Source: Typhlomys cinereus (lineage: Eukaryota; Chordata; Mammalia; Rodentia; Platacanthomyidae). From it: a DNA stretch of 64,000 nucleotides. The position numbers were made by a program, and so were the translations under genes. This document shows positions 34,491 through 46,944 of this stretch, in pieces; the first letter of the stretch is position 1; every line of letters begins with the position of its first letter. The DNA is taken from contig JALPQD010000304.1 of assembly GCA_023101885.1 (NCBI GenBank), positions 930,001 to 994,000 of the forward strand. Reading direction: 5' to 3'. The notes below the pieces were generated by a model. The model ran no database searches, was not told the origin of the DNA, and saw nothing but the letters and a program-made list of their open reading frames with translations.

Positions 34491-37419
34491 CTATGTAAAA
34501 CATATAAAGAAAAAAGGAAATGGGAAATGAAAGTCCCATTTGGTCCAAGTCCCATGCTATAGTTAACAATAACAACGAAAAAACAAAAACAGACTGTTTA
34601 ACACTTGCTTTATTTCAGAGTCAGCCATCTACAAAAAATCAGAGATTGTTTACTTTCCTCAGCCATAGAGTATTTAAAGTAAACAGGAGTAAATGTAATA
34701 AATCAAATCAAATATTCATCATGTCCTTCTGGCCAGATGGTCAGCCTTGTCCTGGACATTCTGCTTTCCTTTCCTTTGTATCTCATGCACATGGAGAAGG
34801 TTTGCAAACATCAAAGTCACTGAGCATTGCATTCTTCTTATGACATTAGGCTGACATTGGAAATTAGAACAGATCACTACTAGCATCATGTATCTGCTCG
34901 GCTGCTTGCACAGTGGACATGTAGATGGCTTCCCACAGAATGACATGCCATGTGCCCTTAGGAAGTGCTCCTGTTGTGTGTTATCAATAGTTCCAGGGGT
35001 TCCACTGAAAAACCAAGACAAAACCAATCAATGGAACAAATACATTAACTCAAGACCAGCCCAAAGAAAATTGGATTTTTCTCTCCCAGTGTCCATCTTT
35101 TAGGTGAGGAGTGTGAAAAACTTTTGGGGTCACATAAGGAAAGGCGAACAATGACAGAATGGGTGAGACTACTGTTCCTTCTTTTCAGAGCATAGTGCCT
35201 CTTTTGCTTACAATGTGATCTTGTCCCTGAAACTTTTACCTTCTGGGGCCAGTAACATCATTATATTTTCAGAAAAACACACTTATTTTTTGTGAATTCA
35301 TTTAGGTTAGCTGAGGTGAGGGGCAAGATGTTAGAGATGTCAAGCTTCAGAACAATATATCATGTAAAAACAATGATCACTAAAGACTGAGTGAGAGGAT
35401 TCGAGAGGGCAAAAGTCATAGCTTTTGTCCACTCTGATAAACTCATGATAAAGCAAAAGAAAAGCTAAACCTTCTCTTTGCAAAGAACTCCTGCAGTGAT
35501 TTTTCTCATTTCACTTGCCTATATAGATTAAGCAGAATTATAAGTTTGCAATTTTTCTACTATGTTAAATGCATTTTCCAATGGCTAATAATTAATGTAG
35601 AAGGTAAATTTATTCTAATGCATTTCACAATTTGTTAACTTTTACTGTGAAAAAAATGAATCTAGACTTTAGGTGAGAGATTTCAGTTAAAAGTGTCATT
35701 ACATTGGCAATGGCCTCTTCCAACAGGAAATGCAATCAAGAATAAGAACTAAAAGACAATGCTTGGACAGGGAAGTGCCCACAAGATTCAGAAGCAACTT
35801 ATTGATGAGTGCAGAGTTGTATGCTGGTCATACTGAAAGATAAGGCAGAATTCACGAGTCTGTGATAGGAGAATCTTAATTGATATTTGGCCCAATTGCT
35901 AAATATTTTATTTCACATTGACCCATAGAAATAAGCAACTCCACTAATACTTATGAAACAAAAAATTTGAATTTGATGGTCTTTGTCTCTGCAGCCTCAA
36001 GTGTAAAAGAGAAACAGAGAAAAAATAGAAGATGTCTTAATATTGTGTTAATATGAGAGAAAGCGGGAATTATCTTTTATCTAAGTTATATAGGGAAGAG
36101 TTCTTTGGTGGTGTAGAATTTTGATACTTTCAGTCCAACACATAAACATATACTTTGAGGATCTTTCTCCTAAATATGTTTAGCTGGTTTAATGTAAGAG
36201 CCTGGGCACTGGCAGCACTAACAAGCGAAGCCTGGGTACCAGTTTTGATCTGCCACCTAGAAAGATAATGATTAAACAGCAGGATCAGAGGGTTATGCAA
36301 TGTGTCCATGTGAGATAGAACAAATAAAGGGATCGAGTGACCATCAAGTCCATATTCAGGGTATTGACATGAGATTTAGATTTAAGTGAAGAACAAAAGA
36401 TGCATAATTCAGCTGTCCTAACAGATCCATAATGGTCTCAGCTGTGATCCTGCAAAGCGATCCAACCTGCAAGGTGGATCTGTAAGTGATGTTGCTAATC
36501 TGTTAATCACCAAAGGTACAGCTTCTCAGGAATAATTCTCCTCATGTGGAAAGTGAGGGGTTTGTCTTTCCAGGATTTCCTTCTCCTACTCAGTATCACT
36601 CAAGAGGTAAAGGACAATAACATATCTCTGGGACATCAGGCAAAGGACAGTACAAACACAATAGAAGCAAAGATATCTGGCTCTCACTAGCTTTTAGTTA
36701 ATTCCTGGAACAATCCAAGGTTCTTTTTTTTTTTTTTTAAGCAAAAACGTATACTAAGGATATTTTTCCAGTACACCAGCACCACCTTCTGGTGACTGAA
36801 TGTTCAACTCGGAACTCTGAGGAGTTCATTTCATATTCAAATCAAAAGAGATAACATAGTTACAGCCAAGTTTGACAATTATGACTAAACTTGTATACAA
36901 GTTTATGTACATGTTCTATGGACATGATTTTAACTCTTTTGGGAAAATTCTAAGGAGTACGACTTTTTTGATGTATGATGAGCATGTTTAATTAGTTTTA
37001 TAGTTCATAAACTGTCTCAGTGCACGCTATCAACTATTGGCATTCACACCTGTGATTCACTTCCTCACAGCTACTGGGCATTATCGGGAACACAGGCATT
37101 ATGCTAGCAACTTTAATATCAGTGAGGTTTCACTCTTGTCTAATTTTCATTTCCCACATAATATGTGATAAAGTTATTTCTCTACGCCTATATTCATCAG
37201 TAAATCTCTCAGCTGAAATGACTGTTAAGGTCTTGGACACAGTTCCTTAACTGAGTTGACCATTTTCATTTTGGTCAGTTTTGAAGGATTTTTGTATGTT
37301 TAATTAACACTGCTTTATTTGATATTTGGTGTTTTCTGCCAGTCTATAAAATGCCTTCAAATTCAATTCATTTTGTCTATTACACAGCAGAAATTTTCAC
37401 TTTCAATGAAGTTCAATTG
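34491..37419. other. Long AT-rich stretch without a recognised gene
   Basis: No exon, RNA gene or nameable repeat. A T run of about 17 lies at 36723-36739. The minus-strand frame at 34719-35027 is followed downstream by an AATAAA complement near 34610, which would fit an old retrocopy, but I do not recognise a parent gene. Confidence 0.45.
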
Positions 37420-37690
37420 TTTTAGTCAATTTTCTGTTACTGTGACCACTAACAGTAAAAAGCACCTTAAAGGGGAAATGATTGATTTTGGTGTTTGATG
37501 ATTCAGTTCATGATCATCTGATCCATCTGATTCCATTTGCTGTGGATCCATAGTGAGGAGCATCAGCACCCCATAGAGTGTGAGTCAGAACAACGGTGCT
37601 CACCTTCCAGTGGGCATGAAGAAAAACACAAGATAATTAGAAGCAAAATGTACCATTCAGAGGCGTATACTAGAAACTTACTTTTCCCAC
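37420..37690 (-). mobile_element. hAT-like (URR1-type) fragment
   Basis: Starts with 'tcaattttctgttactgtga', the complement of the right end seen in URR1-like elements, then 'ttgatttt...gattcagttcatgatc'. No coding capacity. Family call is from recall of layout. Confidence 0.4.
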
Positions 37691-38529
37691 TAGTTCTACC
37701 TCATGAAGTTTATTGGCCTCCAAGTAATGAACCCTTTAGCATTGGGAACTTTGGGTTGTATTTTGGATCCAAACTAATATCATCAGTACACGTGGTATTG
37801 TATCCCAAATATTACCATCATAAAAGGATACATCTAGGTTTTCTCCTATGCCATCTTCTTGGAGATGTGGAATTTGAGGTTTTATATTTGTTGATTTAAC
37901 TCTATTGGCAAAACCATTTTCCATTGCATTTTGGAGGTTTTGTATATATACATTTCATGTGGTAATGAGTTTTAGAATAATTCTTCATTTACTTAATCAT
38001 ATGAGCTAACCACATTGATGTCCCATGTTATTCCCTTGGCCACCCGCTCTTCTTTTTTATACCCTTCATTTTTCTGTCTCACTTCCAGTTTCATTATATA
38101 TGTATCCATAATATACTAATACATATAAATATATGTAAATATATTTACATGAGGTATTTTCTTGCAGTAATAAGTAATAAAACTAAAACATACTTTTATA
38201 ATGAAATAATATTTGCTGATAGACATCATTATCCAAACTCCATAATTTATGTCAAGTTTCACTCTTGGTGCTGTTTTACAAAAATGTAGAGGCACTATGA
38301 AAATGGTTTTACTGTCCTGAAAATCCTCTACACTTTGACACTTTTTTGCTATTTCCTTAGTTCTGCTTTTTCTGGAATAGTATATACAGAAATTGTACTC
38401 TATTTTGTCTTTTTGACTGACTTTCAAATGTAGGAATATGCATAAATGTTCTTTCAAATCTGTTCATGTTCTAAGCTTTTTACACTGTTTTAGCAGGATC
38501 TGCTTTCCAGGGCATGAATTATATATCAC
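37691..38529. other. AT-rich stretch, nothing recognised
   Basis: Possible old L1 remnants about 37910-38130, not strong enough to assign. Confidence 0.4.
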
Positions 38530-38640
38530 CAAAATTTCCACCTGGCATTTTTGTGTGGGATCTGGAAATCTGAAACCAGATCCTTTTGATTGCTAAGCAA
38601 ACTCTTTAACCACCTAGCCATCTCCCCATTCCTGGCACAT
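38530..38640 (-). mobile_element. tRNA-derived SINE head fragment
   Basis: Complement of a tRNA-type head: 'gggatctggaaatctgaaac' (B-box side) to 'aaccacctagccatctcccc' (5' end). Old and truncated. Confidence 0.5.
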
Positions 38641-38719
38641 TGCATTTTAATGCCAATTAATATCCCATCATCTGCTTTTACCACAGTTTATCTACTCGAC
38701 TATTAACATGAGAGCAGCT

Positions 38720-39150
38720 AAGATGTTTTCACTCTGACAGAATACTTGACCAAAATAACCAAAAGGAGATGTTTCTGTAGTTTCACAGTTGGGACAGTAT
38801 AATCCATCGCAGGGAAAAAAGCAGGGTGGGTACACAGGAGACAACCATAACAGAAGGGGTTTGACACAGCTATTGGTTCCTTGTGCCAAACAGGAAACAG
38901 AGCACAGGTTGGAAGTGGAGTCAGGCTGTCACATTCTCTTGCCACCCCTTCTCCCATGACAAACCTCCAAAAACCCGTGCCTCCTCCAAGGGTTGCACAA
39001 CTTTACAGAATAGTGTGACCACCTGGGAGCCAAATGTGTAAACACATGACCTTTTGGGAGACAATTCAGAATAATAAACATTCTGTGCTCTGCCCCGTAT
39101 GCACAAGGCCTTGTCTTTAATATTGTATCATTAGTCCCCATATTTTTAAC
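38720..39150 (-). mobile_element. hAT-like fragment
   Basis: Contains 'ggtttgacacagctattgg' and 'tgaccacctgggagccaaat', then 'gtaaacacatgaccttttgg', a set that recurs in rodent non-autonomous hAT-type repeats. No gene. Confidence 0.4.
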
Positions 39151-39399
39151 AGTTCCAGTATGGCTGGAACTGGAAAGTAAAAGACTTTAGCAATATTCAC
39201 AGAGTTCTGTTGTCACTGAACTCTTATGAAATCAGCTAAGAAGTTACTTGCATCCAATAGAACATAATAAAGTAAACATCAGATTCCTAGAGGACAAATG
39301 GTCAAAGACTGGACCAAAGCCTAAGAGGAAAAACCCCAACTGTCTCATGTGTCCCGTATCTGGCATTCTTGGTGGCATCAACAGTGCTCTAATGGGTTT

Positions 39400-39840
39400 G
39401 CAGTATTGTTGCAGATTCTCTGCATATTGCCAATAAATTCACAAACAAAAAATTTAGGGAAACAAGGTGTGTGGGGGTTATTCTCCCTTCCAATTCTTGG
39501 CTACAGTTCATAGGTCACTTGGCAGGAGAGTACACTGCACATCAACACCGGGAGTCCAGGCAACTGGCCACACCATATCCACAGGATCCTCATGCTAAGA
39601 AAGGAAACCTGACTTGCCAGTCTACAAGTCTGAGAAAGTGTGCCAACTTATAGAACCAGTCGTCTCCTTCGTGCCCACCTGCCCAGGGAACAGTTCCACA
39701 CACTATGAAGTGGGTCATCTTCCATCAATTACATAAACAAGACTGTTTAGGGCTTCTCTTAACTATTAATTCTTCACAAGTGTGCTGGGCACTCAGCCTT
39801 CAATGGTCAAGCCGACACCTACATATCTAACTACCACAGA
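39400..39840 (+). repeat. Unclassified interspersed repeat X, copy 3
   Basis: Third, more diverged copy. Shared blocks with 10020-10445 are 'agggaaacaagg', 'ggcaactggccacacca', 'cttgccagtctacaagtctg' and the end 'cgacacctacatatctaact'. Confidence 0.55.
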
Positions 39841-40264
39841 TCCTTGGTGCTACAGTCCTGTTGATTACAACTCACCGGGCTTCTCTCTAGGAACAGCTAC
39901 ATTCAATGCTGTAGCTTTCCTTGGTTAACAGCACATATCTCTGGAACCTTCAGAATCGTGGAGTGTTCATGGTAATTTAGATTTTTAACTCAGTTTACAT
40001 ATTGGCCTCTCAAGTCCTCTTTGTAGGTCCTTCCCTGCCACACATTGGCCTTTTCTGGATTCTTGACATGCCCATTACCCTTGAATCCTCTGAACCTACA
40101 AACCAGCACTTCACAGATATCAAATACTTCTACTACCAGCTTGAGATGTAGCCTGGGAACCATGGGTCATGATTATCGCAGGTTCGAGTATGCATGTGAC
40201 CAAACAGAAAAACAATATTTCCCAAGACAACTGCTTTCAGAACCTTGGAGGCTCTAACTTTTCA
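39841..40264. other. Stretch with no recognised gene
   Basis: Balanced composition, no supported frame. Confidence 0.45.
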
Positions 40265-40625
40265 GACAGTGTGATAATCTTCCTTACCCACTTGACTGGA
40301 TTTAGAATCAACTAGTGCACACTGGGAGCTTCCGTGAGGTTGTCCACAGAGCCTTAACTAGGGGGGAAAGGCCTGCTCTGAGGGTTCTATAAGCCCACCA
40401 AGGAATGGACTTCCATTCTGGATAAATAGGGGAAAGTAGAAAGAATGCTTAGCACAGCATTCACTTTTCTCTGTTCCTGACTGTGAATTCAGTGTGATTT
40501 CCCCTTACAATTTCACCACTATTTATTTCCTACCCATAAAATAGCAACACCATATACTCCAAGCCAAAATAAACACTTCTTTTCTTAAATCACATTTGCC
40601 ATACATTTTGTCACAAGAGGAGCCA
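40265..40625 (+). mobile_element. hAT-like (URR1-type) element
   Basis: Begins 'acttgactggatttagaatc' and ends 'aaaataaacacttct...cattttgtcacaag'. 'cacactgggagcttccgtga' and 'gccaaaataaacacttcttt' are typical of a rodent non-autonomous DNA element I recall. Old. Confidence 0.5.
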
Positions 40626-40639
40626 TGCAAGCTCTCTCC

Positions 40640-41830
40640 TTTCAAGTGAATTTTTTTTATGAATTAAGCCTTTTCTTTGACAATTTCATGCATGTATCTA
40701 CATTGTTTCCTACTCTTCCCACTTCCCTTCCTTATCTCCCTCCCATCTCTATCAGTTGTCTTCCTCCATACCAGTCCCTCCTCCACTTTCATGACTTGAG
40801 ATTGTTTCATGACCCATTTCCTTTACCAGGGCTATTTGTGTGACAAATGGATTATAAATGTCCACTAGCACTGGGTATAGAATTGAAGGCAGGGGCTGCC
40901 CCTCTCCCTGAAACGATCAGTGTCAACTAGCACACTAGTGATGGGCAGGGCCCTGAGACTCCTCCATCCATGACTGACATCTCATGGACCCTTTATTGCA
41001 CAGACAGTGCAGTGAGCAGTAGCTGTGGGTTAGTACTTGAAATGGCTGTGTCTTGCCCAGAGGATGGCATTTCACAGCCCTTCTCGTCATCTTCTCACTC
41101 CTACATTCTTTCTGTCTTGTCTTCCACAGGATGGAGAATTAGAGTGGTCTTACAAATGACTTGGTTAGGTGTGAACTCTCAAACACTGGTTATCCTCAGC
41201 ATCTTGGGCAACCACGTGCCCTGCTCTCATGACCATTCATTGGAAAGTGAAACTTCATGATTAAGTCTGACAGTATTTCTGTCTATGGATATAAATATAA
41301 ACACTTAGATGACAGTGTGACACTATGTAAACTTAGTTTAACAATAGTAAATGATCTCCCCTCCAGAGCCTACCAACACTTCTGCCTTGGGATCTTGACC
41401 ATGTTTACAGTAAGTCCAGGCATGGATTCCTTCTATGGAAAAGACTAAATCCTATACAAAAGTTGGTAACCCCTATTACTATCATGACAAATATGCATCA
41501 CTTGCATTAAAGGGTGGTATTGTAGCTTACAGGGTCCTCAGCTAGAACAGACTGTTGATGTCTCTTGTCATTCAGCAGTCTGCTGAGCACATTCCAGCAC
41601 TTTGAAAGTCAGTCAGTAGGGAGGAAGCTTTCAACCAAGTTAAAACTTGATATTTCTATGTCATGCAATGAAGGTGTGTTACATCTCTAAAAATAAGTTC
41701 TTATCATCATGTATTGATGGAGAAACAATAGGGATACCAAATACTTGCATTAGTTGAATACCTTGGAGATTGTTTGACAAACAGATCATAAGGAGGTATC
41801 CCATATCTGGTACTAGGGCTTTTGTTTAAA
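40640..41830 (-). mobile_element. Old Lx-like L1 3' UTR fragment
   Basis: Starts with 'gacaatttcatgcatgtatc' and a pyrimidine-rich tract (about 40705-40790). Colinear Lx-type blocks follow: 'ttctgtctatggatataaat' (about 41278), 'gtggtattgtagcttacagg', 'cagcagtctgctgagcac', 'agtagggaggaagctttcaa'. No ORF2 left. Confidence 0.6.
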
Positions 41831-41839
41831 AACTAGCAG

Positions 41840-42575
41840 TTCTCCTATATGTATGAAGACAGTACATCAAACTGCTCTATAGATAGCTATGATATCCATA
41901 GATTAGAAGAACATTTAACAATCAGCATAGAAATTTTCTTCTACAACAGAGGTGGAGGAGCTTGATACCCTGACAAGACGCAACCTAGAGCAATAGAGGA
42001 GCAGTGAAGTAGACAGCAATGACCAACCATAATGCAGGGCTCACTCAGGGCCAGGCTAACCTGATCTCACCCCATCCCTCCTCACAGGAGAGGGGGCAGT
42101 GAGATTGTAAGACCCTAAAGGTGGGAAGGTTCACCATTAAGCAGGACATTCCTATCAAGGGATGACCGTTGTATCTGGGAGCTCACTGCAGTGGGACTTG
42201 TCCTTCACAGACCTGCACAGTAACTGACATATCAACATGCCCCCATAAACTACCTAGGAATTCAAGAAAGATGGGATCATACAGCGGAAACCATTGGGTC
42301 TAAAACTGGATGAGTGAAGGGAAATGCACATATCAGTGGGGTGGCCAGAAGAGAGGTAACGTGATATGCCGTGGAGGCCTGAGCCCCCACAGGAGTAAGT
42401 AAGCCAGAGTGAACCCTGGGGTCCATAGAAGCACAAGGGCTGAAGGGTGGGAGGGAGGGGAAGGTAATGGTGAAAGGAAAGGATGGGATGGTAGGGAAGA
42501 GGGATGAAGAGAAATGGGGATGAATACTCAATGTTTGTGAAAGTAGAAAAATAAAACATGAATAAAACCTAGCAG
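41840..42575 (+). mobile_element. Old L1 3' UTR fragment
   Basis: Plus strand: 'catccatagattagaagaac', 'ctcctcacaggagagggggc', 'gtgagattgtaagaccctaa', then a purine-rich end (42440-42520) and 'aaagtagaaaaataaaacat' tail. It is inverted relative to the neighbouring piece at 43268-43560, which carries the same 3' end. Confidence 0.65.
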
Positions 42576-42769
42576 TTCTCTCTTGAAACTTCCACTATTT
42601 TCTTTGTTCTGTCTACAATACTATATGAAAAATTCTTTTTTGTTTTTATCTGTATGACAAACTAAATGTCTCCCGTGCATGAGCTTTAAAGAATTTTTTA
42701 TTTCACTGAGTAGATTTGCTATGTCATTAGTGTGTACTTCAGTGCTCATGTCTCCTGACAATTTTGTTG

Positions 42770-43140
42770 TCATGGTTTGAACGTGGCTTGTTCCCCATTA
42801 GGCTCACGTGTTTGCATCTTTAGCTCATGTTAATGTTTTAGAAGGTAACATCACCTTGGCTAGAGGAGCCTTGCTAGAGGAAGGCTCATCACAAGGGCCC
42901 GTGAGGATGGGTAAACCTGCACTGCTTCCTCTGATTATCCACTTTGGCAGTTCACAGCTCGCTCTCTCTATCTCCATGATGACAGACATGACCTCAGCCA
43001 CCTCGGCCTTGGCTACCCATCATGTCTTTATGAACATAGTGTACTATGTTTGGAAGCATAAGCCAAATAAATCTCCCTTTCTGCCTTAAACCGTGTTTGA
43101 GAATTGCCACACAGAAGCAAAAAGAATAACTGTGGCATTT
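42770..43140 (+). mobile_element. URR1-like non-autonomous hAT element
   Basis: Starts 'gtcatggtttgaacgtggct' and ends 'agccaaataaatctcccttt', then a short right terminus. Colinear with 3405-3790, again with the AAATAAA near the right end. No transposase. Confidence 0.6.
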
Positions 43141-44539
43141 TTCTTTAATAATATCCCATAGCATATTCTCTTTCTATTCTGAATATTTTAAATCCTCTAC
43201 TTTCTCTTAAGCCTTTGATATTCTGTCATACCTTTCATGTATTCCACTGGAGATATTTTCCACTGATTTATTTTATGTTTTGAGAGAGTATTCATCCCAG
43301 TTTCCTTCCCTCCCCTCTCCTTCAAATTCCCTCCCTTCCCTTCACCACTTCCTCCCACTCCCTCCCACCCTTCCACTGTATGCTTATATGGACCCTAAGG
43401 TTCACTCTGGCTTATCTCCTTCTGTGGGGACTCAGGCCTCTGTGGTATATCAAGTTACCTCTCTTCAGGCCACCCCACTGATATGTGCATTTCCCTTTAC
43501 TCGTAAAGCTTTAGACCCAAAGATTTCCACTGTAGTTCCTATTATATGGGTATAATAACAGCTACCCACAGAACAGTCTGATGTACTGTCTTCCCAGCTA
43601 TAGGTTTATTGGCTGTCTTCCATATTGATCTATTTCCTTTCTTTTTTTTAGGTTTTTGTTCTAGTTGACATTAACAGGGATGTGTACCATTCTGACAAGT
43701 GGGTCTTGAATCCAATTAGAAAGCTCCTGGTTGTCTCCTTGATACTCATGCCACTATTACACTGATATTCACCTGTTGCCATGGTGATTTATATTGCAAC
43801 TTACAGATCTCATACCATTGATGGGGCTTGTGTTTATTTCTCTTCCCAAGCAGCTTCTACAGTGTTCCTTGGTCCTGTGTAACTATCCGGCAAGGAGAAC
43901 GTTCTCAGTCCAGTTCCAGTTCATGTATTTTGCCCATGTTCTGTGATCAGTCTGTGTTGCATCTTCAGTAATAGGGTCTCACTCACAGTTTTTGGAGAGC
44001 AACCAAGAACAATGGCAAAAACCTATAATGTTTGGGGGCCTTTAAGACCTCTGTGGTCAGCATTTTATCATGAAGTGCCACATATCTGTTACTTCTAATA
44101 ATGTCCGTGAGTCCTACGTGGATCAGCTCAAGGCTTTTTTGCCCTTATTTCCCCCACCCTGTGTTCTTCTGCATAGCAACCACCAATATTTTTTTCCTTT
44201 TCTTTAAAAGACATGTTTGGTTTTTTTAGATATTACTAGCATAGGATATTGCTTTGGGAATACTTCCCACAATCATAGGGTTTTTCAATAAATCCCTCTG
44301 TCCCTCCTTTCTCCCATCCCCTCATTCTGTACTATGTATTTTTCCCAGTTATTCCTTCCTTCCCCCTTGTCCTGGTGTCTTAAATCTCCCTTTACAAGAT
44401 TTCACCCTAACATCCCTTCATGCAGTGCTTAACTGTGTGTGTCTGAGATACCTCATTCAATATTAAAGTTTCCAGTTCTATTTACTAGAAAATTCCATAA
44501 TTCATCCTTTCTAATGGTTAAGTAATATTCCATTGTGTA

Positions 44540-44841
44540 GGGCTGGAGAGGTGGCTCAGGGGTTAAGCCTCCGCCTTGCAGGCGGAAGGTCCCGAGTTCG
44601 GATCCCAGATCCCATGTATAGACGCCAGACGGAAGCGGGGGCGGCTTGCGCTTCTGGTCCTGGTAGGGCGGAGCCTGTGAATCCCGGGGCAGAAGGAGGT
44701 GGAGGCGTCCATAGTGGTTCGCGAATTCGTCCGTGGTTCTACACATACACAGACACACATACACACACAGACAGACACACGCGTGCACGCACATACACAC
44801 AGTTGAATAAATAATAATAATAATAAAAAAATTTAAAAAAA
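44540..44841 (+). mobile_element. tRNA-derived SINE (young family, copy 3, best preserved)
   Basis: Head 'gggctggagaggtggctcag', family body with 'tctggtcctggtagggcgg', (CA)n with CG steps (about 44741-44800), and tail 'ttgaataaataataataa'. Bounded by a perfect 13-bp duplication, attccattgtgta, at 44527-44539 and 44842-44854. It is inserted into the ORF2 end of an older L1. CpG sites in the body are largely unmutated, which fits youth. Confidence 0.95.
44552..44606 (+). promoter_or_regulatory. Internal RNA polymerase III promoter of the SINE
   Basis: An A-box-like 'tggctcaggggt' (44552-44563) and a B-box-like 'gagttcggatccc' (44594-44606) lie about 30 bases apart, the layout of a tRNA-derived pol III promoter. 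The same two boxes are present in the copies at 2.3 and 8.2 kb. Confidence 0.8.
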
Positions 44842-44975
44842 ATTCCATTGTGTATATGTACCACATTTTCATTATCCATTCTTCTGTTGATGAGCATGTT
44901 GGTTGATTCCTTTTTTTCGATATTGTGATTAGAGCTGCAATGAACAAAGATGAGAACGTATATTTGTAATAAGAT

Positions 44976-46249
44976 GTAGATTCCAAGACAGACACAGCAA
45001 CTTAGAAACCAGCTCCACTGACCCAAGATGTATTTTCTTTAAGTAAGGAATTTATTGATGTCTTCTTTGATTATAATTACACTTTTGAATTCTTTCTCTG
45101 ATTTTTCATCCAATTCACTCTAAGTGAAATGCATTAGTATGAAAATGACTATTTAAAAAAAAGGAAAAAGAAAATGTCCATTTGAGGAGGAGCTGTGTTG
45201 AAGGATTGTTCAGATTTCTTATGAACTCATATAATTCATACAACTTATGAACTCTTTGAACCCATATAATTGGGATCTTGTTGGTGCAGTACAGTGATTA
45301 CAGAATCATCCCAGGATTGGGATGTTCAACTATGACCAGATTACAGTTAAGGCTGAGATCATGTTCTCCTCACAAGAGTGTGGGATTACTCAATGTGTCA
45401 AACCCCAGTCCATATATTCATGGAAACACTAATGATAATCTCTAGTAAAACTCTAAGAGTAGAATATTACTAGCAGAAACTTCCACAATTAATGGCCACT
45501 ATGACATTACAATAATAAAATAGACAAACAATCATTCTCTCAGGTCTTCAAAACTTTAGGGGAAAAAATGACACAACACATGCTAAGATATGGTTTTTAA
45601 GGGAGAGGTAAAAGAAACATAACCAGAAACAGACCAACAATTAACTTTAGAGCACAGAAAAGAAGGATGGTATTAAATTGAGTGGAAAAAAAAACACTCA
45701 AAAGAGAATGAGTAGAGGAAAGTTAGCTCAGTTAGCTCTAGCTAAAGGTAGAATGAGAAGAGGAATAGGTAAAGAAATACAATTAGACAAACTAAAAGCA
45801 TCCTAAATTTTTGGCAAACTGAGAAAGGGAGATAACAAGGCACGGGCAAACGTACACCTATGAGAGCCTATCTGCAAAAAGAAAGGGACTTACAAAAGAG
45901 AGAGAACAGGGCAGTACAGTGTTGTTCCAGAAATTAAAACTAGATCTTAAATAAGAGAAGTATAAAAGTGAAGGACAAAGAGCCACGCAGATGTGAAGCC
46001 TGTCTGTGTGCAGAAGCTGCTGTGTGCTGTCTTGCTTTGCTTTCTCATCTTCACGTCTGTAGGGAAGAACAGAGACTTCTTGTTGTCTCAGGTCCTTTGA
46101 TCGTTGTCCCACCATGATATAGTGAGGTCCATGGGTCAGGCAGAAGTTGTTGTTACCATAGATGTCTTTCAGATTTTTGCTTTGCATAGGGTATCAGAAA
46201 GCTTTCTGAGATGTGCTCCAGACTCTGGAACCTTAAGCATTTGTCACTT
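44976..46249. other. Stretch with no recognised gene
   Basis: AT-rich. The minus-strand frame 45858-46187 has no known domain, and no promoter or splice context supports it. Confidence 0.45.
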
Positions 46250-46258
46250 CTCATCATT

Positions 46259-46935
46259 TTTTTTTTTTTTTGGTTCTTAGATTTTATGTTATTTTCTTTT
46301 AATGGGCTTTTTTCTTTTTTTTTATTCTCTTTTTATTCTTTTTTTCTATTTCTGCTCATACAAACTTAACAGGTACATCGCTCCCCTCTCTCACTCCACC
46401 CCCCCGCCCGAACTCCCTGTTCCCCCCTTCCCTTGCCCCTCTTTTCCCATCCCCCAGTGCCTTCCCCTCCCATCCCCGGAGCATCCTAAATGTGCATGCC
46501 AAACTCTCCTCTGGGTCTTCCTCTCCTATGAGGTGCAAGGACCCAGCAGTATTTCCCAGAACCCTTTCCTGGGTTCCCCTTAAGCATAGGAACACTACTG
46601 TGGCTGTCAATCCCTAGCCTCCAGGGATCCTAGTGCCTTTAGCAAAAGCTACACTTTGTGGGGTCAATAATGTGTTGGACATTGCGCAGGTCATGCAAAG
46701 TCCTATTATGATTGCTTCGGCCCTAACTTGTTTGGAGTATCTTGCATATCATTATTCCTCCCATCCTTGTGCTCTTACAATCTTACTGCCCCTTCTTCCG
46801 CAAATTTCCCTGAGCTTCAGGATGGGGAGACATTAGGCTGGCCTAGTTCCACGTGATTGACATAGACCAGCAAAACTGAAAAAAAAATCAACAAACCATA
46901 ATTCAGAACATCAGAAACTCTATATCAACCACCTG
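46259..46935 (-). mobile_element. LINE-1 3' UTR with 5' inversion and extended tail (copy J)
   Basis: Minus strand: T run (46257-46271), about 75 bp of T-rich DNA not present in other copies, then the L1 3' end at about 46345, polypyrimidine tract and UTR to about 46866. Bases about 46867-46935 are L1 in the opposite orientation ('cagcaaaactgaa...atatcaaccacctg'). The 9-bp repeat ctcatcatt at 46250-46258 and 46936-46944 is a plausible target duplication. Confidence 0.85.
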
Positions 46936-46944
46936 CTCATCATT

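Larger units (their letters stand above)
43268..44975 (-). mobile_element. Old Lx-like L1 3' end with nested SINE
   Basis: Minus strand: pyrimidine-rich 3' end (43300-43380), Lx-type 3' UTR, a second pyrimidine-rich section (about 44295-44375), then the C-terminal end of ORF2 (about 44455-44975), split by the SINE at 44540-44841. The two pyrimidine-rich sections suggest either a long UTR or two adjacent old L1s. The ORF2 remnant still reads 'SLFIAALITISKKRNQPTC' and 'YIYTME'. Confidence 0.7.

Noticed and set aside
34719..35027. 102-codon minus-strand frame with several cysteines
   Set aside because: No domain or parent gene recognised; stop-bounded chance frame or very old retrocopy remains equally likely.
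45858..46187. 109-codon minus-strand frame
   Set aside because: No domain, no promoter or splice support.
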